From Bufo bufo (lineage: Eukaryota > Chordata > Amphibia > Anura > Bufonidae): DNA of 64,000 bases. The stretch's first letter is position 1; the number at the start of each line of letters is the position of its first letter. Shown in pieces: positions 22,279-33,605 of the stretch. A model generated the notes under the pieces. It was not told the origin of the DNA, ran no database searches, and saw only the letters and a list, made by a program, of their open reading frames with translations. Position numbers and translations under genes: made by a program. Where the stretch lies: positions 404,396,313-404,460,312 of the forward strand of contig NC_053389.1 in the NCBI RefSeq assembly GCF_905171765.1, in the 5' to 3' direction.

Positions 22279-23998
22279 ATGAAGAAGGCGAGCAGTATTG
22301 GACAGGGCAGTGGCCGTGATGCTGATGGTGTATGCAGAGGCCGTGGCCCTGGGCGTGGTGAAACTGTGCCTTCTGCCCGAGCACAAGAAAAACAATCATC
22401 CACGATTCCTAGCTTCATGTCCCAGTTTGCAGGGTAACGCAGGACACCACTCTTGAAATAAGACCAGTGCGACCAGGTGGTCGGTTGGATTGCAGCAGAT
22501 AATGCTTCCAGTCTCTTAAGCACCACCCTGTCTTCCACAAAGTCCAATCTCAGTAGCCAAGAGTCTGGTCAACAGAATCCTCACCCTGATACTCCTTCCA
22601 GCCACCATGGAGAGTCTTGGCAAATAAGTGATCCCACACTCGGAAACCCTGAAGAGCTGTTTTCATCGCCATTCCTTAATTTGGGCCTCTCGCCAAGCTC
22701 GCTTGAAGAGGGACATGAGGAGATCTTGTGCCCTGGTTCCCAAACTCTGGAGCATCCACAGTCAGAAGAAGATCATGGGGGAAACGACAATTAGTGTTTC
22801 ACGAGGTGGATGATGATGATGAGACACAGTTGCCAATAAGTCAACCGCAATTAGTGTCTCAAGAGGTTCATGATGAGGATGAGACACAGTTGTCAATAAC
22901 TGAGGTTGTTGTTAGGTCAACAAATCAGGAGGATTATCAGAGTGAAGAAGTGGAAGAGGAGGTGCTGGACGATGAAGTCACTGACCCAACCTTGGAAGGT
23001 GGCATGCTGAGTGATGAGAGCAGTACAGAGGGGGAGGGATCCGCAGCACTGCAACAGGCTGAAAGAGACAGTGGGGTGGCAAAAGGGAGAAGGCGGACCA
23101 CATTCCATTTCTGTGTCTACTCAAATGCTCGCTGCTCAATATTAAAGGAGGACGCTTTGCATGTGGAAGAGGTGGAAATGGGGGAAGACATTACACAGGG
23201 TGATAGACAGACCACCCTCAGTTCGTCTTCTCAGCGCAAATTGGACAATGAAGAGAAGGAGCAGGAGACGGTTGCCTCCGCTACAGAGGGTAGTACCCAT
23301 GGAAGTTTAATTCTATATGTTCTGTGTGGGTGGGTAGAAGAAGGAGGAAGAGGATGAGGATAGAGTGATCCTCCTGATGATGACAGCGAAGTCTTGCCTG
23401 TTGGTACTCTGGTACACATGGCTGACTTAATGTTAGGCTGCCTTTCCAGCGAGTTATACGCATTTTAGACAACACGGATTACTGGTTGTTCAACATTCTC
23501 GACCCCTGCCACAAAGAGAATTTCTCATCTCTCATTTATCTGGTGGAGAGGACGAGCAAAACGGTGCAATACCAGAAGGTCCTTGTTGAAAAATTGCTCC
23601 AAAAATTCTATCCATCTGACAACGCTGGCGGCGGAGTCCATAGTTCCTTGGGCAACCGAGGAGTGGAAACAAGGGGAACACACAGCAGTTCCAATAGAGG
23701 CTGTGCAACACTCTCCAAAGACTGGGATAATTTCATGACACCCCGCCAGCACCCTCACCCTGGTGTGCGGCCTACTGTCACAAGGAGGGAAACATTTTGT
23801 AACATGGTGAAGCCGTACATAGCAGACCGTGTCAGCGTCCTAAATTATCCCTCAGTGCTTTACAACTACTGGGTGTCCAAGCTGGACACGTGGCACGAAA
23901 TGGCGCTCTATGCCTTGGAGGTGCTGGCCTGCCCTGCCGCCAGTGTTTTGTCTGAGCGGGTATTTAGTGCTGCTGGTGGCATTATAACAGATTGACAA
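22279..23998 (+). pseudogene. B2 hAT transposase, internally deleted and frameshifted
   Basis: ATG at 22279 opens a basic, RG-containing N-terminus (SGRDADGVCRGRGPGRGE) and stops near 22435. Reading resumes for 22477-22794, then shifts frame near 22780 into 22800-23357, which carries DDDDETQ and EDETQ motifs. At about 23100 (KGRRRTTFHF) the sequence jumps to the segment before the C-terminal third (EDALHVEE). Compared with B1, the BED finger and the catalytic motifs are missing, roughly 1.7 kb. The final piece (23486-23995) has WVSKLDTWHEMALYALEVL and PAASVLSERVFSAAGGIITD of the dimerisation domain and stops at once. Not functional. It could at most produce partial peptides. Confidence 0.85.
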
Positions 23999-24149
23999 TG
24001 ACTTCTCGACTCCACCAGAGGAAAGCTGATGAACATAAATGCATTTCAAATGTGTTGTTTATAATGTGCTGAATATACTGTATTCCCATGCACCCCTTCC
24101 ACCACAATAAAGGGTATATGGTTGAACCTTCCTTTTCTCTTCCTCCTCT

Positions 24150-24640
24150 TCCATCATATCAACATGCTTATTTGTCGCATATAATGTCCTTGCATATTTG
24201 CCCTCGCATATAATGTTTTACTGGGTCAGCTCACCTGCAGGCCCTCGCATATACATTTTTTGAGGGTCAGCTCACCAGCAGGCCCTTAACTACAATCTTT
24301 TACAGGGTCAGCTTACCTGCAGGCCCTCGCATATAATTTTTTAGAGGGTCAGCTCATCTGCAGGCCCTCGCATATGTTTTACAGGGTCAGCTCGCCTGCA
24401 GGCCCTCGCATATAATTTTTTAGAGGGTCAGCTCATTAGCAGGCCCTCACCTACAATCTTTTACAGGCTAATCTCATCTGCAGATCCTTGCATATAATGT
24501 TTTACAGGGTCAGCTCACCAGCAGGGCCTCAGCTACAATCTTTTACAGGGTCAGCACACCTGCAGGCCCTTGCATATAATTTTTTAGAGGGTCAGCTCAC
24601 CAGCAGGCCATCAATCATAATTTTTCAAGGGCGTATGATG
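24150..24640 (+). repeat. 41-bp tandem repeats near the 3' end of B2
   Basis: About twelve copies of a unit made of 'ggccctcgcatataat', a T-run and 'agagggtcagctcacctgca'. Two alternating variants are visible ('ctcgcatataat' and 'cagctacaatct'). Present in decayed form at 2460-2800 in B1, so it belongs to the element. Confidence 0.88.
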
Positions 24641-25119
24641 CCCTCCTTTATGTGTAATAAACGGTGTATTGTAATGTTGGTTCCTTGTAATTTTTAGCAG
24701 CCCTTTCACTTTACAGTATATACAAGTAAATATACAGGAAATAATGTTTCCTAACAATGTTTCCTCTAAAATCGATTTTATCTTTGGTTTTGTGCATATT
24801 ATTGTCAGTCTGTAAAAGTGGCGTACTACTTGGCAACATCGTTCCCAGCAGCAACCTGGGAGTCCGAGATGCATCCAGACATCCTCCCCATGCTTTTCCC
24901 AAACCATTTCAGTTGTGTTTCCATCAATTTCTGACCTTTTCATGTGAACCAGACACCCTCCTCTCTTCAGAACAGGGGGTGCCTGGTTTAATGCTCGGGT
25001 TCTCCCATTGACTTCCATTGTTCTCGGGTGCTTCTATGAACACTACTAATTACAAAGAAATGCGCTTCATGACAAAGTATTTCGAATTTTCAAAAACTTT
25101 GCTCATCTTTAGTGTTGAT

Positions 25120-26930
25120 GATGGTTTGTCTGTGAGGGACAGGGGAAAGAGCGTCATGACATGGCTAAAACCAGCCTGCCTTGGTAAAGTAGGACAAAGG
25201 AATTGTGAATATGTGTCTTTTTAACTCACCACTCTTTGCTCCTGGTCCTCTTCCGTGCCACATGCCACCACATGACACCTTCCAGCATCAAGTAATAGTG
25301 TACAGTAGTGCACACAACTTCCAGACTTTGGCTGGCATAAGAATGTTGTGTGCAGAGGCACTTGTAGCTAAAGAGTACAGTGGAGCAAGAAGCAGTTAGT
25401 GTAAGGAAGCCTCTGATCTGGAGTCCAAATATTTTTATATATTTAGATTTTTGTCCACGGCCTGAATTTAACAGTCTTATCTTGGGTCTGATTTATTCTG
25501 TGGTCTGGATTACTCCTCCCCTATTAACAAAATTCTGCAAATGCCCTTGCAAACCCTACATGGTGGCGGAGTTGGGGGACTGTTAATGTATTAAATGTCA
25601 GTTTCTGAAACTGAATATTGCTCTGTTCAGAAAGATACTTTTATTCCAATTCTTAAGTTCATGCTGCAAAACAGTTAATGGTTAATACATATCTCCCACA
25701 AAACAGTAGAAACTGCACAAGCCCAAAACAACTCAATTAAGTGACAAACACTTCACTTACAATCCATTTCTAATTCTATATTTTGAGTGGTAGATATAGA
25801 TTATAACTGTGACTACTTGCAAGCAGCTCCCAAAACTCGGAAGTGTCAGAGATACTGCTATTTTAATATAGTTTTTACCTCATTTTATATTTTATTCATG
25901 GAAACTGCAGGTCAAGAAATCATGCACAAAATAATAGGTGAGGGAGGCTGCGCTGCTATAAGCAATGCCTACACTCTGTATTTTACCCATAACTCTGTGC
26001 TTGACAGATTTAGACTTTCAATAACATATACAGCAGCTGCCACAGAATTTCAATCATCTGTCACAAATAGTCGACAAAATGATTTGGAGGAACAAAATAT
26101 AAAATATATTTTTTTTTTCATGTTTCCTAAATGAGCAGTACAAAGTCATGGAAATTAGGTTACACAAAGTATAAAGAGATTCTGTGTCCTCAGTGCAGCC
26201 AAGGTCACATATATTACCTTTATAATGTGTTATGTAATATTTCATTTCACTCCCATACATAATACGCTATAAAAACAATGAATATAGATGCAAAAATCAT
26301 CAGTTAATAGGATATCGAAATTACATGTTTCATCTTCTTTAAGTGGGAAGGGTGATACAGATTTGCTATTGCTGTGGCCTCTTAAATTCTGGAATATTAC
26401 AAATGCAAATGGGAGGTGAGAAGGATATTCCTAAAATTACATTGTCAGCTATGCAGGGATTTTCTAACTGTATGAGCATATTTTAGCCTCACATGATTTT
26501 CCTCATAGCATCTACTTCTAAATATAAGTATGTTTTACTCTTTAAAAGTAAAAGAAAAAAATGCAGATGTGGATAGAAGCGATGACTTGTATGGCTTTGT
26601 ATTATAGTGGATCTGTCAGCTTAATATGCTGTCCTATGTAATATAGCTACAGGGCTCTATTCATGAGCTGAACGTAGTCCCTGCCTCTCCAGTCCTCCTA
26701 GCAGGGATTGACAGTCTTCTTTGCATAAGTGCAAACACAACAGTCTGTCAGTCATAGCCCTGACACGGAGAGTTCTTTGGGCCTAAAAGACTTGGCCGGG
26801 ACAACTACTAATAGTAACTTAATATTTACTGTACTTGTTTCTCACAACTAACATCTAGAATACATAAACTGGCCCAGTAGCTTTCCTACCCCTTTAACTC
26901 TCATGAATAGAGTGTGAAATGAGTGTAATG
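25120..26930. other. Intergenic DNA, no gene seen
   Basis: AT-rich sequence without terminal repeats. The longest open frame (25787-26134) has no recognisable domain, no conserved composition and is probably chance. Short palindromic and A-rich tracts occur but none could be assigned to a family. Confidence 0.5.
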
Positions 26931-26935
26931 GGAAC

Positions 26936-27450
26936 TTCTAGATCTTTGTGCAGCATTTGACACTGTAGATCACCGACTTGTACCCCATATGCTTTATTCT
27001 TTTAGACTTTAGAATGCGGGCAGAGATTTATCAAAACTGGTGCAAAGGAAAACTGGCTTAGTTGCCCATAACAACCAATCAGATTGATCTGTTCATTTTC
27101 CAAAGAAACACTGAAAAATGAAAGGCAAAATCTGATTGGCAACTAAGGCAGTTTTCTTTTACATTAGTTTATGTTTTGGTTTTCATTCTACATGTCTGAC
27201 TACTTCCAGTGTATCATTTGCTGGCTCTAATTTTTCATCTCTTACCTTGTTGTTTAGATTTCTCGTGGTTCACTTTTAGATATCCTCTTTTCTCTATACA
27301 AAGCCCCTATTTGACAAACTATCAGAAGATTTGGCTTTCAGTACCATTTCTATGCTGATTACCAAATTATATAGCTCATCGCCCCTGCACTTATACCTCT
27401 GAACCATTCTTGTCTTGATTACTGTAAGGCATTACTAATTGGTCCTTCCT
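26936..27450 (+). pseudogene. L2-like LINE reverse transcriptase remnant
   Basis: Fragments in the plus strand read LLDLCAAFDTVDHRL (26937-26980), matching the first catalytic aspartate region of L2-type reverse transcriptases. After a MITE insertion come GSLLDILFSLYKAPI (about 27255-27310), HFYADYQII (about 27345-27375, normally YADD) and LDYCKALLIG (about 27415-27445). The order and spacing fit the family, but stops and frameshifts are frequent and the YADD site is mutated. An old, inactive copy. Confidence 0.75.
27018..27175. mobile_element. Foldback MITE inside the L2 remnant
   Basis: Two arms of about 70 bp are inverted repeats: 'gatttatcaaaactggtgc' with 'aactggcttagttgcccat' on the left, and the inverse near 27110-27172. 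The element separates two parts of the LINE reverse transcriptase. No open frame. The arms have diverged slightly, so the hairpin is imperfect. Confidence 0.7.
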
Positions 27451-28465
27451 CATTAACCCCATAACAAATTCCCACCGCCTTTTGACGGTAAGTGGTGCAG
27501 GCCCGGAATACCCTTTGGCCAATGTCGCCATGTCACCCTGATAAAGCTAGCAATAACATAAATGCCTCTGTTACAATCATGTGTCCAGCTTATTTGAAGC
27601 CAAGACCTGGGGAAGGGTTCCTTTCTCAGTACTCTCCTAATATTCCAAAACAAGGAGGTCTTTATGCTAGCAAAGGTTTAAAATATAGGAGAAAAAAAAA
27701 ATCTGTAGAACTGAGGTGGACCATCAGCATTATCATATTTGACTAAGCTGCACATTTGAAGGTGCCTTTTGAGAATAAGAAGCCCAGGGAAAGACCACAG
27801 TATTCAGTAATAACAATGCCTGTCTAAATAATAGAGGGTAAAACAATCATCACAGATAAATCCCCTAAAGAGGTAGTAGGATAAGCTGTTGATGCTGTGG
27901 ATAATGCCAAATTGGGATTTACAACAGTAGTCATTACCACTAAAACAAAGCAACCAAGGAGTGAAGTTGTGAGTCTATTGCAGAGTACAGAGAGACACAT
28001 AGTGGGGAACGCATGCAGAGGACACATAGAGAGTCCAGACAGCCAACAAAAAAACTCTAAAAGGAGATGGGATTCCTCTGGAGCAGCCGCATCACTGCAT
28101 AGTACCTCAGGCAGGGTCAGCGTCAGCATACTCAGTCAAGAGCCAGGGCACTGAGTCTTATAAAGTGAATTTTAGAGAGCGCTTTCATTATAGAAGCACT
28201 CACTAGTCTGCAGGAGGTGGGGGAGTGAAGCACTGTGAGCACTGTACTCACCCCTCCTCGCTGGTCTCCTTCAGGCTGTGCTCCACTGTCCTGATTGCCT
28301 ACAGCAACAGGACGTAGTGCGCGTACTATGACCTGATACTGCAGGCAGTCAGGTGACTGTGCAGCGCGGGCCCAGAGAAGACAAGGGAGCATGACTGCAG
28401 TGGCGAATGCCTGACCGGGAGAGTGGCGGCAGAGCAGGAGAGGTAAGTTAATTTAATTATTTTAA
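27451..28465. other. Intergenic DNA, no gene seen
   Basis: No coding frame with recognisable domains. A GC-richer segment from about 28130 to 28440 has a partly palindromic character ('ctgcaggaggtggggg' and 'cctgatactgcaggcag') and may be part of a nonautonomous element, but no termini could be defined. Confidence 0.45.
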
Positions 28466-29040
28466 AGTCTGAGTCTGATTCTTGGGGGGGGGGTCTGACA
28501 TGGAGGTCTAAATGGGGGTCTGATATGAGGTCTGATAGGAGGGCCCCATCTCTACAGAGTCTTGATCTGAAGTCTCACATGGAGGTCTAAAGGGGGTCTG
28601 ATAGGGGTGGATCTGGCAAGGAGTCCTGATCTGAGGTTTGATATGGGGGTCTGACATGGAGGTCTAAAGGGGGTCTGATCTGAGGTCTGATATGAGGGGG
28701 TCTAACATGAAGGTCTGATGGTGGCTCATGTGAGGTTTGATATAAGGATCTGATGATCTGTTATGGGGGTCTGAGGATCTGATTTGTATTGACACACGTT
28801 ATACGGGGGTAGTTTTTGTACTATTGCACATTATAGGGGTATTTTTTTTGTGTTGGATCACATTGTAAGGGGGTATTTTTTGTACTGGCAAAAATGCTCT
28901 GTTTGTTGTATTTGGCCACATCTATAATACTCTACTGTACATGCAGTATAACTGCTGCGGCGTCATGCAAAATGCCACAAGGGGACCCACTGAGACTGTA
29001 TTGCCCAAGGGTCCACATGAACTTGGAGCCCGCCCTGACC
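28466..29040. repeat. Degenerate 'ggaggtctaaagggggtctgat' repeats and a possible hAT-type end
   Basis: From 28480 to 28770 short units around 'ggtctgatatgaggtctga' recur irregularly. A second loose repeat, 'tatagggggtattttttgta', fills 28800-28890. The stretch ends in 'ggagcccgccctg' (about 29025-29037), which resembles the inverse of the CAGGGC termini of nonautonomous hAT elements. No matching left end or target duplication was seen. Confidence 0.5.
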
Positions 29041-29107
29041 CAAGGCCTGCCTCAGAGGATGATCCTGCTTGCCATGCCATTTTATCAATGTTATGGTCAG
29101 TAAGTAA

Positions 29108-29933
29108 AATAGAGATGAGCAAACTTCTCAAAAATTGAATTTGGCCGGTTCGCCAAATTTTCCAAAAAGATTCAACCCAAATTTATTTACGCCAAATTGC
29201 ATTAAAAACAGCTATTTACTGGCTGCAGAGAGCCTGTATAGTGATGTAGAACACTGTGCCTTGCAGTAACAGGCATATGGAGTCTGCTGTGATAGTGAAA
29301 CAATACTGTGACTCAGTATAACACGCACATGACAAGCTCTTAGAATCACTGCACACTTGAGTTATTTGGTCATTTTTGTCCCCGTAACTGCCCAAATAAG
29401 TGAAGTGTAAACTCAGCCTTACAGGTCGATGTTAGTGCCAGGTTTAAAGAACATTGCAGAAGTCCAAGATCCTACTGTAGCGTGAAAGAGCGTACTCCTT
29501 TTACACCGTCATCAACTGATTCCACATAGATATCTACAGAACATGTTCTATTAAACGATTATACAAGTAAAGCCCCCCTGACAGAGTGGAGAGGGTGTCA
29601 GCAGTAAGTTTATGTTGATGTCACTGATTATTTTGTCCTTCCTCTGAACCATCAGAACAATAACCCCCCAAAAAACTGATCCTGTCTATTGAGCATCCGC
29701 CTTAACTCGGTCAGCATTTGGTCAGTAATCCATCAGTATTGCTAAAGCCCAAATAAATAAAAAACAGAGATGACACGTGAATAGAATATTTACATGTCTT
29801 ATGTGTTTTGTACCCACTCCCGATTTTGGTTACCAAATCATAAGCCAATTCTGATGGGACCATACAGGCCTTACGGTCTCATTTTTACTTCCTTCGGACA
29901 AAAAAAAGAAGAAGGTTTAAATATATGATGATG
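29108..29933. other. Possible lone hAT terminus, then non-coding DNA
   Basis: TAGAGATGAGCAAACTTCTC at about 29111 resembles the Ac-type termini used by the A, B and E elements here. The text beyond it ('ggttcgccaaatttt') fits a subterminal region. No inverted partner or 8-bp duplication was found before 29933. The rest shows no coding frame. Confidence 0.4.
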
Positions 29934-30489
29934 TCAACCAGTAGTGATGGCCTTGCGATTCGCCCGGCAGTCAGTTTGCGGTGAACTTTGAGCATTCGCG
30001 ATCTGCCAAACATGCGAACATATGGCGATGTTCGCGCGCACCTTATTCTTTTTAATTGCGCCGAACTTTGACCCATGACACATTCATCAGGTGGGACAAG
30101 ACAGCCAATTGAGACATTTCAGCACATGGACACACCCTCTATAACACAACCCTATCTGGCAGCCATTTTACATTCTGTATTTTGTCAGTGTAGAGAGAGG
30201 TTACTAGGGCCACAAAAGTCCTTTTAAGGACTGGCATAGGTGTGCTATCGATAGGTGTGATATACAGAGAGGTGTGATATACTAATAATATACTTTCTTA
30301 CAAACAAAGTATATAATAGTGCATTTGTACTGTGCAGCAGTTGTGTGCTGTTCTGCTGCGATACCGCAGCTATATAGAGGGAGAAATGCTATTAAAAACA
30401 ACTAATTGCAATGGGTGTGATATACCAGTTGCCCTCCCAAAAAAATGATTGAGGAAGGGGTGCGATATACCTATAATATACTTTCTATA

Positions 30490-32003
30490 CACTGCGTGCA
30501 GAATTATTAGGCAAATGAGTATTTTGACCACATCATCCTCTTTATGCATGTTGTCTTACTCCAAGCTGTATAGGCTCGAAAGCCTACTACCAATTAAGCA
30601 TATTAGGTGATGTGCATCTCTGTAATGAGAAGGGGTGTGATCTAATGACATCAACACCCTATATTAGGTGTGCATAATTATTAGGCAACTTCCTTTCCTT
30701 TGGCAAAATGGGTCAAAAGAAGGACTTGACAGGCTCAGAAAAGTCAAAAATAGTGAGATATCTTGCAGAGGGATGCAGCACTCTTAAAATTGCAAAGCTT
30801 CTGAAGCGTGATCATCGAACAATCAAGCGTTTCATTCAAAATAGTCAACAGGGTCGCAAGAAGCGTGTGGAAAAACCAAGGCACAAAATAACTACCCATG
30901 AACTGAGAAAAGTCAAGCGTGCAGCTGCCAAGATGCCACTTGCCACCAGTTTGGCCATATTTCAGAGCTGCAACTTCACTGGAGTGCCCAAAAGCACAAG
31001 GTGTGCAATACTCAGAGACATGGCCAAGGTAAGAAAGGCTGAAAGACGACCACCACTGAACAAGACACACAAGCTGAAACGTCAAGACTGGGCCAAGAAA
31101 TATCTCAAGACTGATTTATCTAAGGTTTTATGGACTGATGAAATGAGAGTGAGTCTTGATGGGCCAGATGGATGGGCCCGTGGCTGGATTGGTAAAGGGC
31201 AGAGAGCTCCAGTCCGACTCAGACGCCAGCAAGGTGGAGGTGGAGTACTGGTTTGGGCTGGTATCATCAAAGATGAGCTTGTGGGGCCTTTTCGGGTTGA
31301 GGATGGAGTCAAGCTCAACTCCCAGTCCTACTGCCAGTTTCTGGAAGACACCTTCTTCAAGCAGTGGTACAGGAAGAAGTCTGCATCCTTCAAGAAAAAC
31401 ATGATTTTCATGCAGGACAATGCTCCATCACACGCGTCCAAGTACTCCACAGCGTGGCTGGCAAAAAAGGGTATAAAAGAAGAAAATCTAATGACATGGC
31501 CTCCTTGTTTACCTGATCTGAACCCCATTGAGAACCTGTGGTCCATCATCAAATGTGAGATTTACAAGGAGGGAAAACAGTACACCTCTCTGAACAGTGT
31601 CTGGGAGGCTGTGGTTGCTGCTGCACGCAATGTTGATGGTGAACAGATCAAAACACTGACAGAATCCATGGATGGCAGGCTTTTGAGTGTCCTTGCAAAG
31701 AAAGGTGGCTATATTGGTCACTGATTTGTTTTTGTTTTGTTTTTGAATGTCAGAAATGTATATTTGTGAATGTTGAGATGTTATATTGGTTTCACTGGTA
31801 AAAATAAATAATTGAAATGGGTATATATTTGTTTTTTGTTAAGTTGCCTAATAATTATGCACAGTAATAGTCACCTGCACACACAGATATCCCCCTAAAA
31901 TAGCTATTAATGAGTTTTTTGGGTTCATTGAGAACATGGTTGTTGTTCAATAATAAAATTAATCCTCAAAAATATAACTTGCCTAATAATTCTGCACTCC
32001 CTG
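30490..32003 (+). mobile_element. DD37E (TRT-type) Tc1/mariner element, apparently complete
   Basis: Inverted termini share GTGCAGAATTATTAGGCAA and are flanked by TA (30488-30489 and 32004-32005). Inner copies of 'cataattattaggcaact' (about 30670 and, inverted, about 31843) give a two-site terminus on each side. The 1514-bp element carries one uninterrupted transposase. Termini match each other except for a few bases at the extreme ends (CACTGC versus CAGGGA). Confidence 0.93.
30708..31724 (+). CDS. Tc1/mariner transposase, DD37E type, intact
   Basis: 338 aa from ATG (context ggcaaaATGG) to TGA, with no stop or frameshift. It would cut and paste its own element at TA sites in the nucleus. 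N-terminal helix-turn-helix (residues about 8-45: DLTGSEKSKIVRYLAEG, LKIAKLLKRDHRTIKRFI), a second DNA-binding helix region to about 110, and an RNase H-like catalytic domain with LWTDE (D144), FMQDNAPSHAS (D237) and PDLNPIEN (E275). I count 37 residues between D237 and E275. This matches the DD37E group (called TRT) reported in vertebrates, not classic DD34E Tc1. A GGGG run at 176-179 sits where the family has its glycine-rich segment. Short, clean termini around it suggest a fairly recent insertion that could still be functional. Activity is not shown. Confidence 0.93.
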   Translation: MGQKKDLTGSEKSKIVRYLAEGCSTLKIAKLLKRDHRTIKRFIQNSQQGRKKRVEKPRHKITTHELRKVKRAAAKMPLATSLAIFQSCNFTGVPKSTRCAILRDMAKVRKAERRPPLNKTHKLKRQDWAKKYLKTDLSKVLWTDEMRVSLDGPDGWARGWIGKGQRAPVRLRRQQGGGGVLVWAGIIKDELVGPFRVEDGVKLNSQSYCQFLEDTFFKQWYRKKSASFKKNMIFMQDNAPSHASKYSTAWLAKKGIKEENLMTWPPCLPDLNPIENLWSIIKCEIYKEGKQYTSLNSVWEAVVAAARNVDGEQIKTLTESMDGRLLSVLAKKGGYIGH

Positions 32004-33605
32004 TATAGAAGGACAAACGCTATTGGAACAACTAATTACAACTGGTTGTGGCATACCAGTTTCCACCCAAAAAAACTGATTGAGGCAGGGGTGTGATATA
32101 CATATTATATACTTTCTATATAATATGAACTGTGCAGCAGTTGTGTGCGGTTCTGCTCGATCCTGAAGCTATATAGAGGGACAAACGCTATTGGAACAAC
32201 TAATTACAACGGGTGTGATATACCAGTTGCCCCACAAATAAACTGATTGAGGCAGGGGAGGGATATACCTATAATATACTTTCTATATAGTGCATTTGAA
32301 CTATGCAGCAGTTTTGAGTGATTTTGCTGCGATACCGCAGCTATATAGAGAGAAAAACGCTATTGAACAACTAATTGCAACGGGTGTGATATACCAGTTG
32401 CCACCCAAAAAAACGGATTGATGCAGGCGTGTGATATACCTATAATATACTTTCTATATAGTGCATTTGAACTATGCATCAGTTGGGTACGGTTCTGCTG
32501 TGATACCGCAGCTGTATAGAGGAACGAACGCTATTGGAACAAATAATTGCAATGGGTGTGAAATTATAGTTGCCCTTCAAAAACACTCATTGAGGCAGTG
32601 GTGTGATATACCTATAATATACTTTCTATATAGTGCATTTGAACTTTGCAGAAGCTATGTGCGGTTCTGCTGCGAAACCGCAGCTATATATAGAGCCAAA
32701 CGCTATTGGAACAACTAACTGTCACGGGTGTGATATACCAGTTGCCCACCAAAAAAAATGATTGAGGCAGGGGTGTGATATACCTATATTAAACTTTCTA
32801 TATAGTGCATTTAAACTGTGTAGCAGTTGTGTGTGGTTTTGCTCCGATACCGCAGCTATATAGAGGGACAAACGCTATTGGAACAACTAATTGCAACGGA
32901 TGTGATATACCGGTTGCCACGCCCAAAAAAACTGGTTGAGGCAGGGGTGTGATATACCTATAATATACTTTCTTTCCCATTTCGACCTATGGCAGCACAG
33001 CATGGGTTAAACTTGTCTTCATACCCTTGGCTAGGACTGCCCACCTAGATTAAAATAATTAATTAAATCATTAGTTAGACACTATAAAGCAGGTTTCCCA
33101 AAATGCTCCACTGTGTTTTTTTTTTTTATTGTCCTCATTCCTTGAGTATGTAGCCCACCTACTATATGGCCGCATATACAGTGGTTTTTCCAGGTTTAAT
33201 GGTCCAAAAGAGTCTGCGTTTGCCATGTGTGGTTCCCTGGCAGCCATTCTTAGCCGCTGTGGCGCTGAATCGGGGAGTGATTCACTCTCCTGGATGGAGT
33301 TTAATCGCAGAGGAGGCGCGCGTCTAGGAAGTGAAGGTCCCGAACTTCCGGTCGTTCTGTGGAACGCACTGTGGAATGCAGGAAGCGCGTCTGACAGGCG
33401 CGTCATGTGCCACCCATCCATGCGCCCAAATTCAGTGTTAAGTTAAGTATATAAAGCGGCTCAGTGCAGAGCTCTAAGCCCGTTGTGCCTGGCAGCCGAG
33501 CTCTAGCAAAAAATAAGGTAGATAAGCCTGTCTTTGTCAGGCAAAACCTCTCTATGTATATTATTATATATGTGTTTTCTCATATGCTCCCTTTCTCTCA
33601 CCACA

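Larger units (their letters stand above)
20648..25045 (+). mobile_element. hAT element, family B, copy B2
   Basis: Plus-strand copy of family B with a perfect 8-bp duplication CTAATTAC (20640-20647 and 25046-25053). Starts TAGTGTTGATCGAGCA and ends TGCTTCTATGAACACTA. Order: 5' terminus, ~110-bp repeats, transposase relic, 41-bp repeats, conserved 3' subterminal region, terminus. It lacks the BED finger and most of the catalytic domain that B1 retains. Confidence 0.95.
20197..25111. mobile_element. Short hAT-like nonautonomous element E, host of B2
   Basis: A perfect 8-bp duplication GTGTTGAT (20189-20196 and 25112-25119) brackets termini TAGTGTTGAACGA and TGCTCATCTTTA. After removing B2 and its duplicated site, E is about 509 bp and has no coding capacity. 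It contains an internal inverted repeat around 'ccatcttgatt...aatcaagatg' (20373-20500). E is therefore a hAT-type MITE that was in place before B2 landed in it. Confidence 0.9.
29942..32984 (+). mobile_element. hAT-like family D, 5' end only
   Basis: Begins TAGTGATGGCCTTGCGATTCG at 29942, an Ac-type terminus followed by a GC-rich subterminal stretch ('catgcgaacatatggcgatgttcgcgcg'), then ~170-bp tandem repeats to 32984. There it is cut off by the DIRS element. No transposase is present. A DD37E Tc1/mariner element is inserted in the repeats. It is placed in hAT by analogy with the TIR-plus-subterminal-repeat layout of families A and B. Confidence 0.6.
30230..32984. repeat. ~170-bp tandem repeats of family D
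   Basis: About seven units, each with 'gtgtgatataccagttgcc', 'aataatatactttctatatagtgcatttgaac', 'ggttctgctgcgataccgcag' and 'aacgctattggaacaactaattgcaa' blocks. The spacing of 'gcagctatatagag' is about 170 bp over the last five units. The array is split by the transposon at 30490-32003, whose two flanks lie about 70 bp apart in the unit. One flank therefore lost or gained part of a unit. Confidence 0.88.

Noticed and set aside
25787..26134. 115-codon plus-strand frame in otherwise empty DNA
   Set aside because: No domain, low-complexity end and AT-rich composition like its surroundings. No splice or promoter evidence for a host exon.
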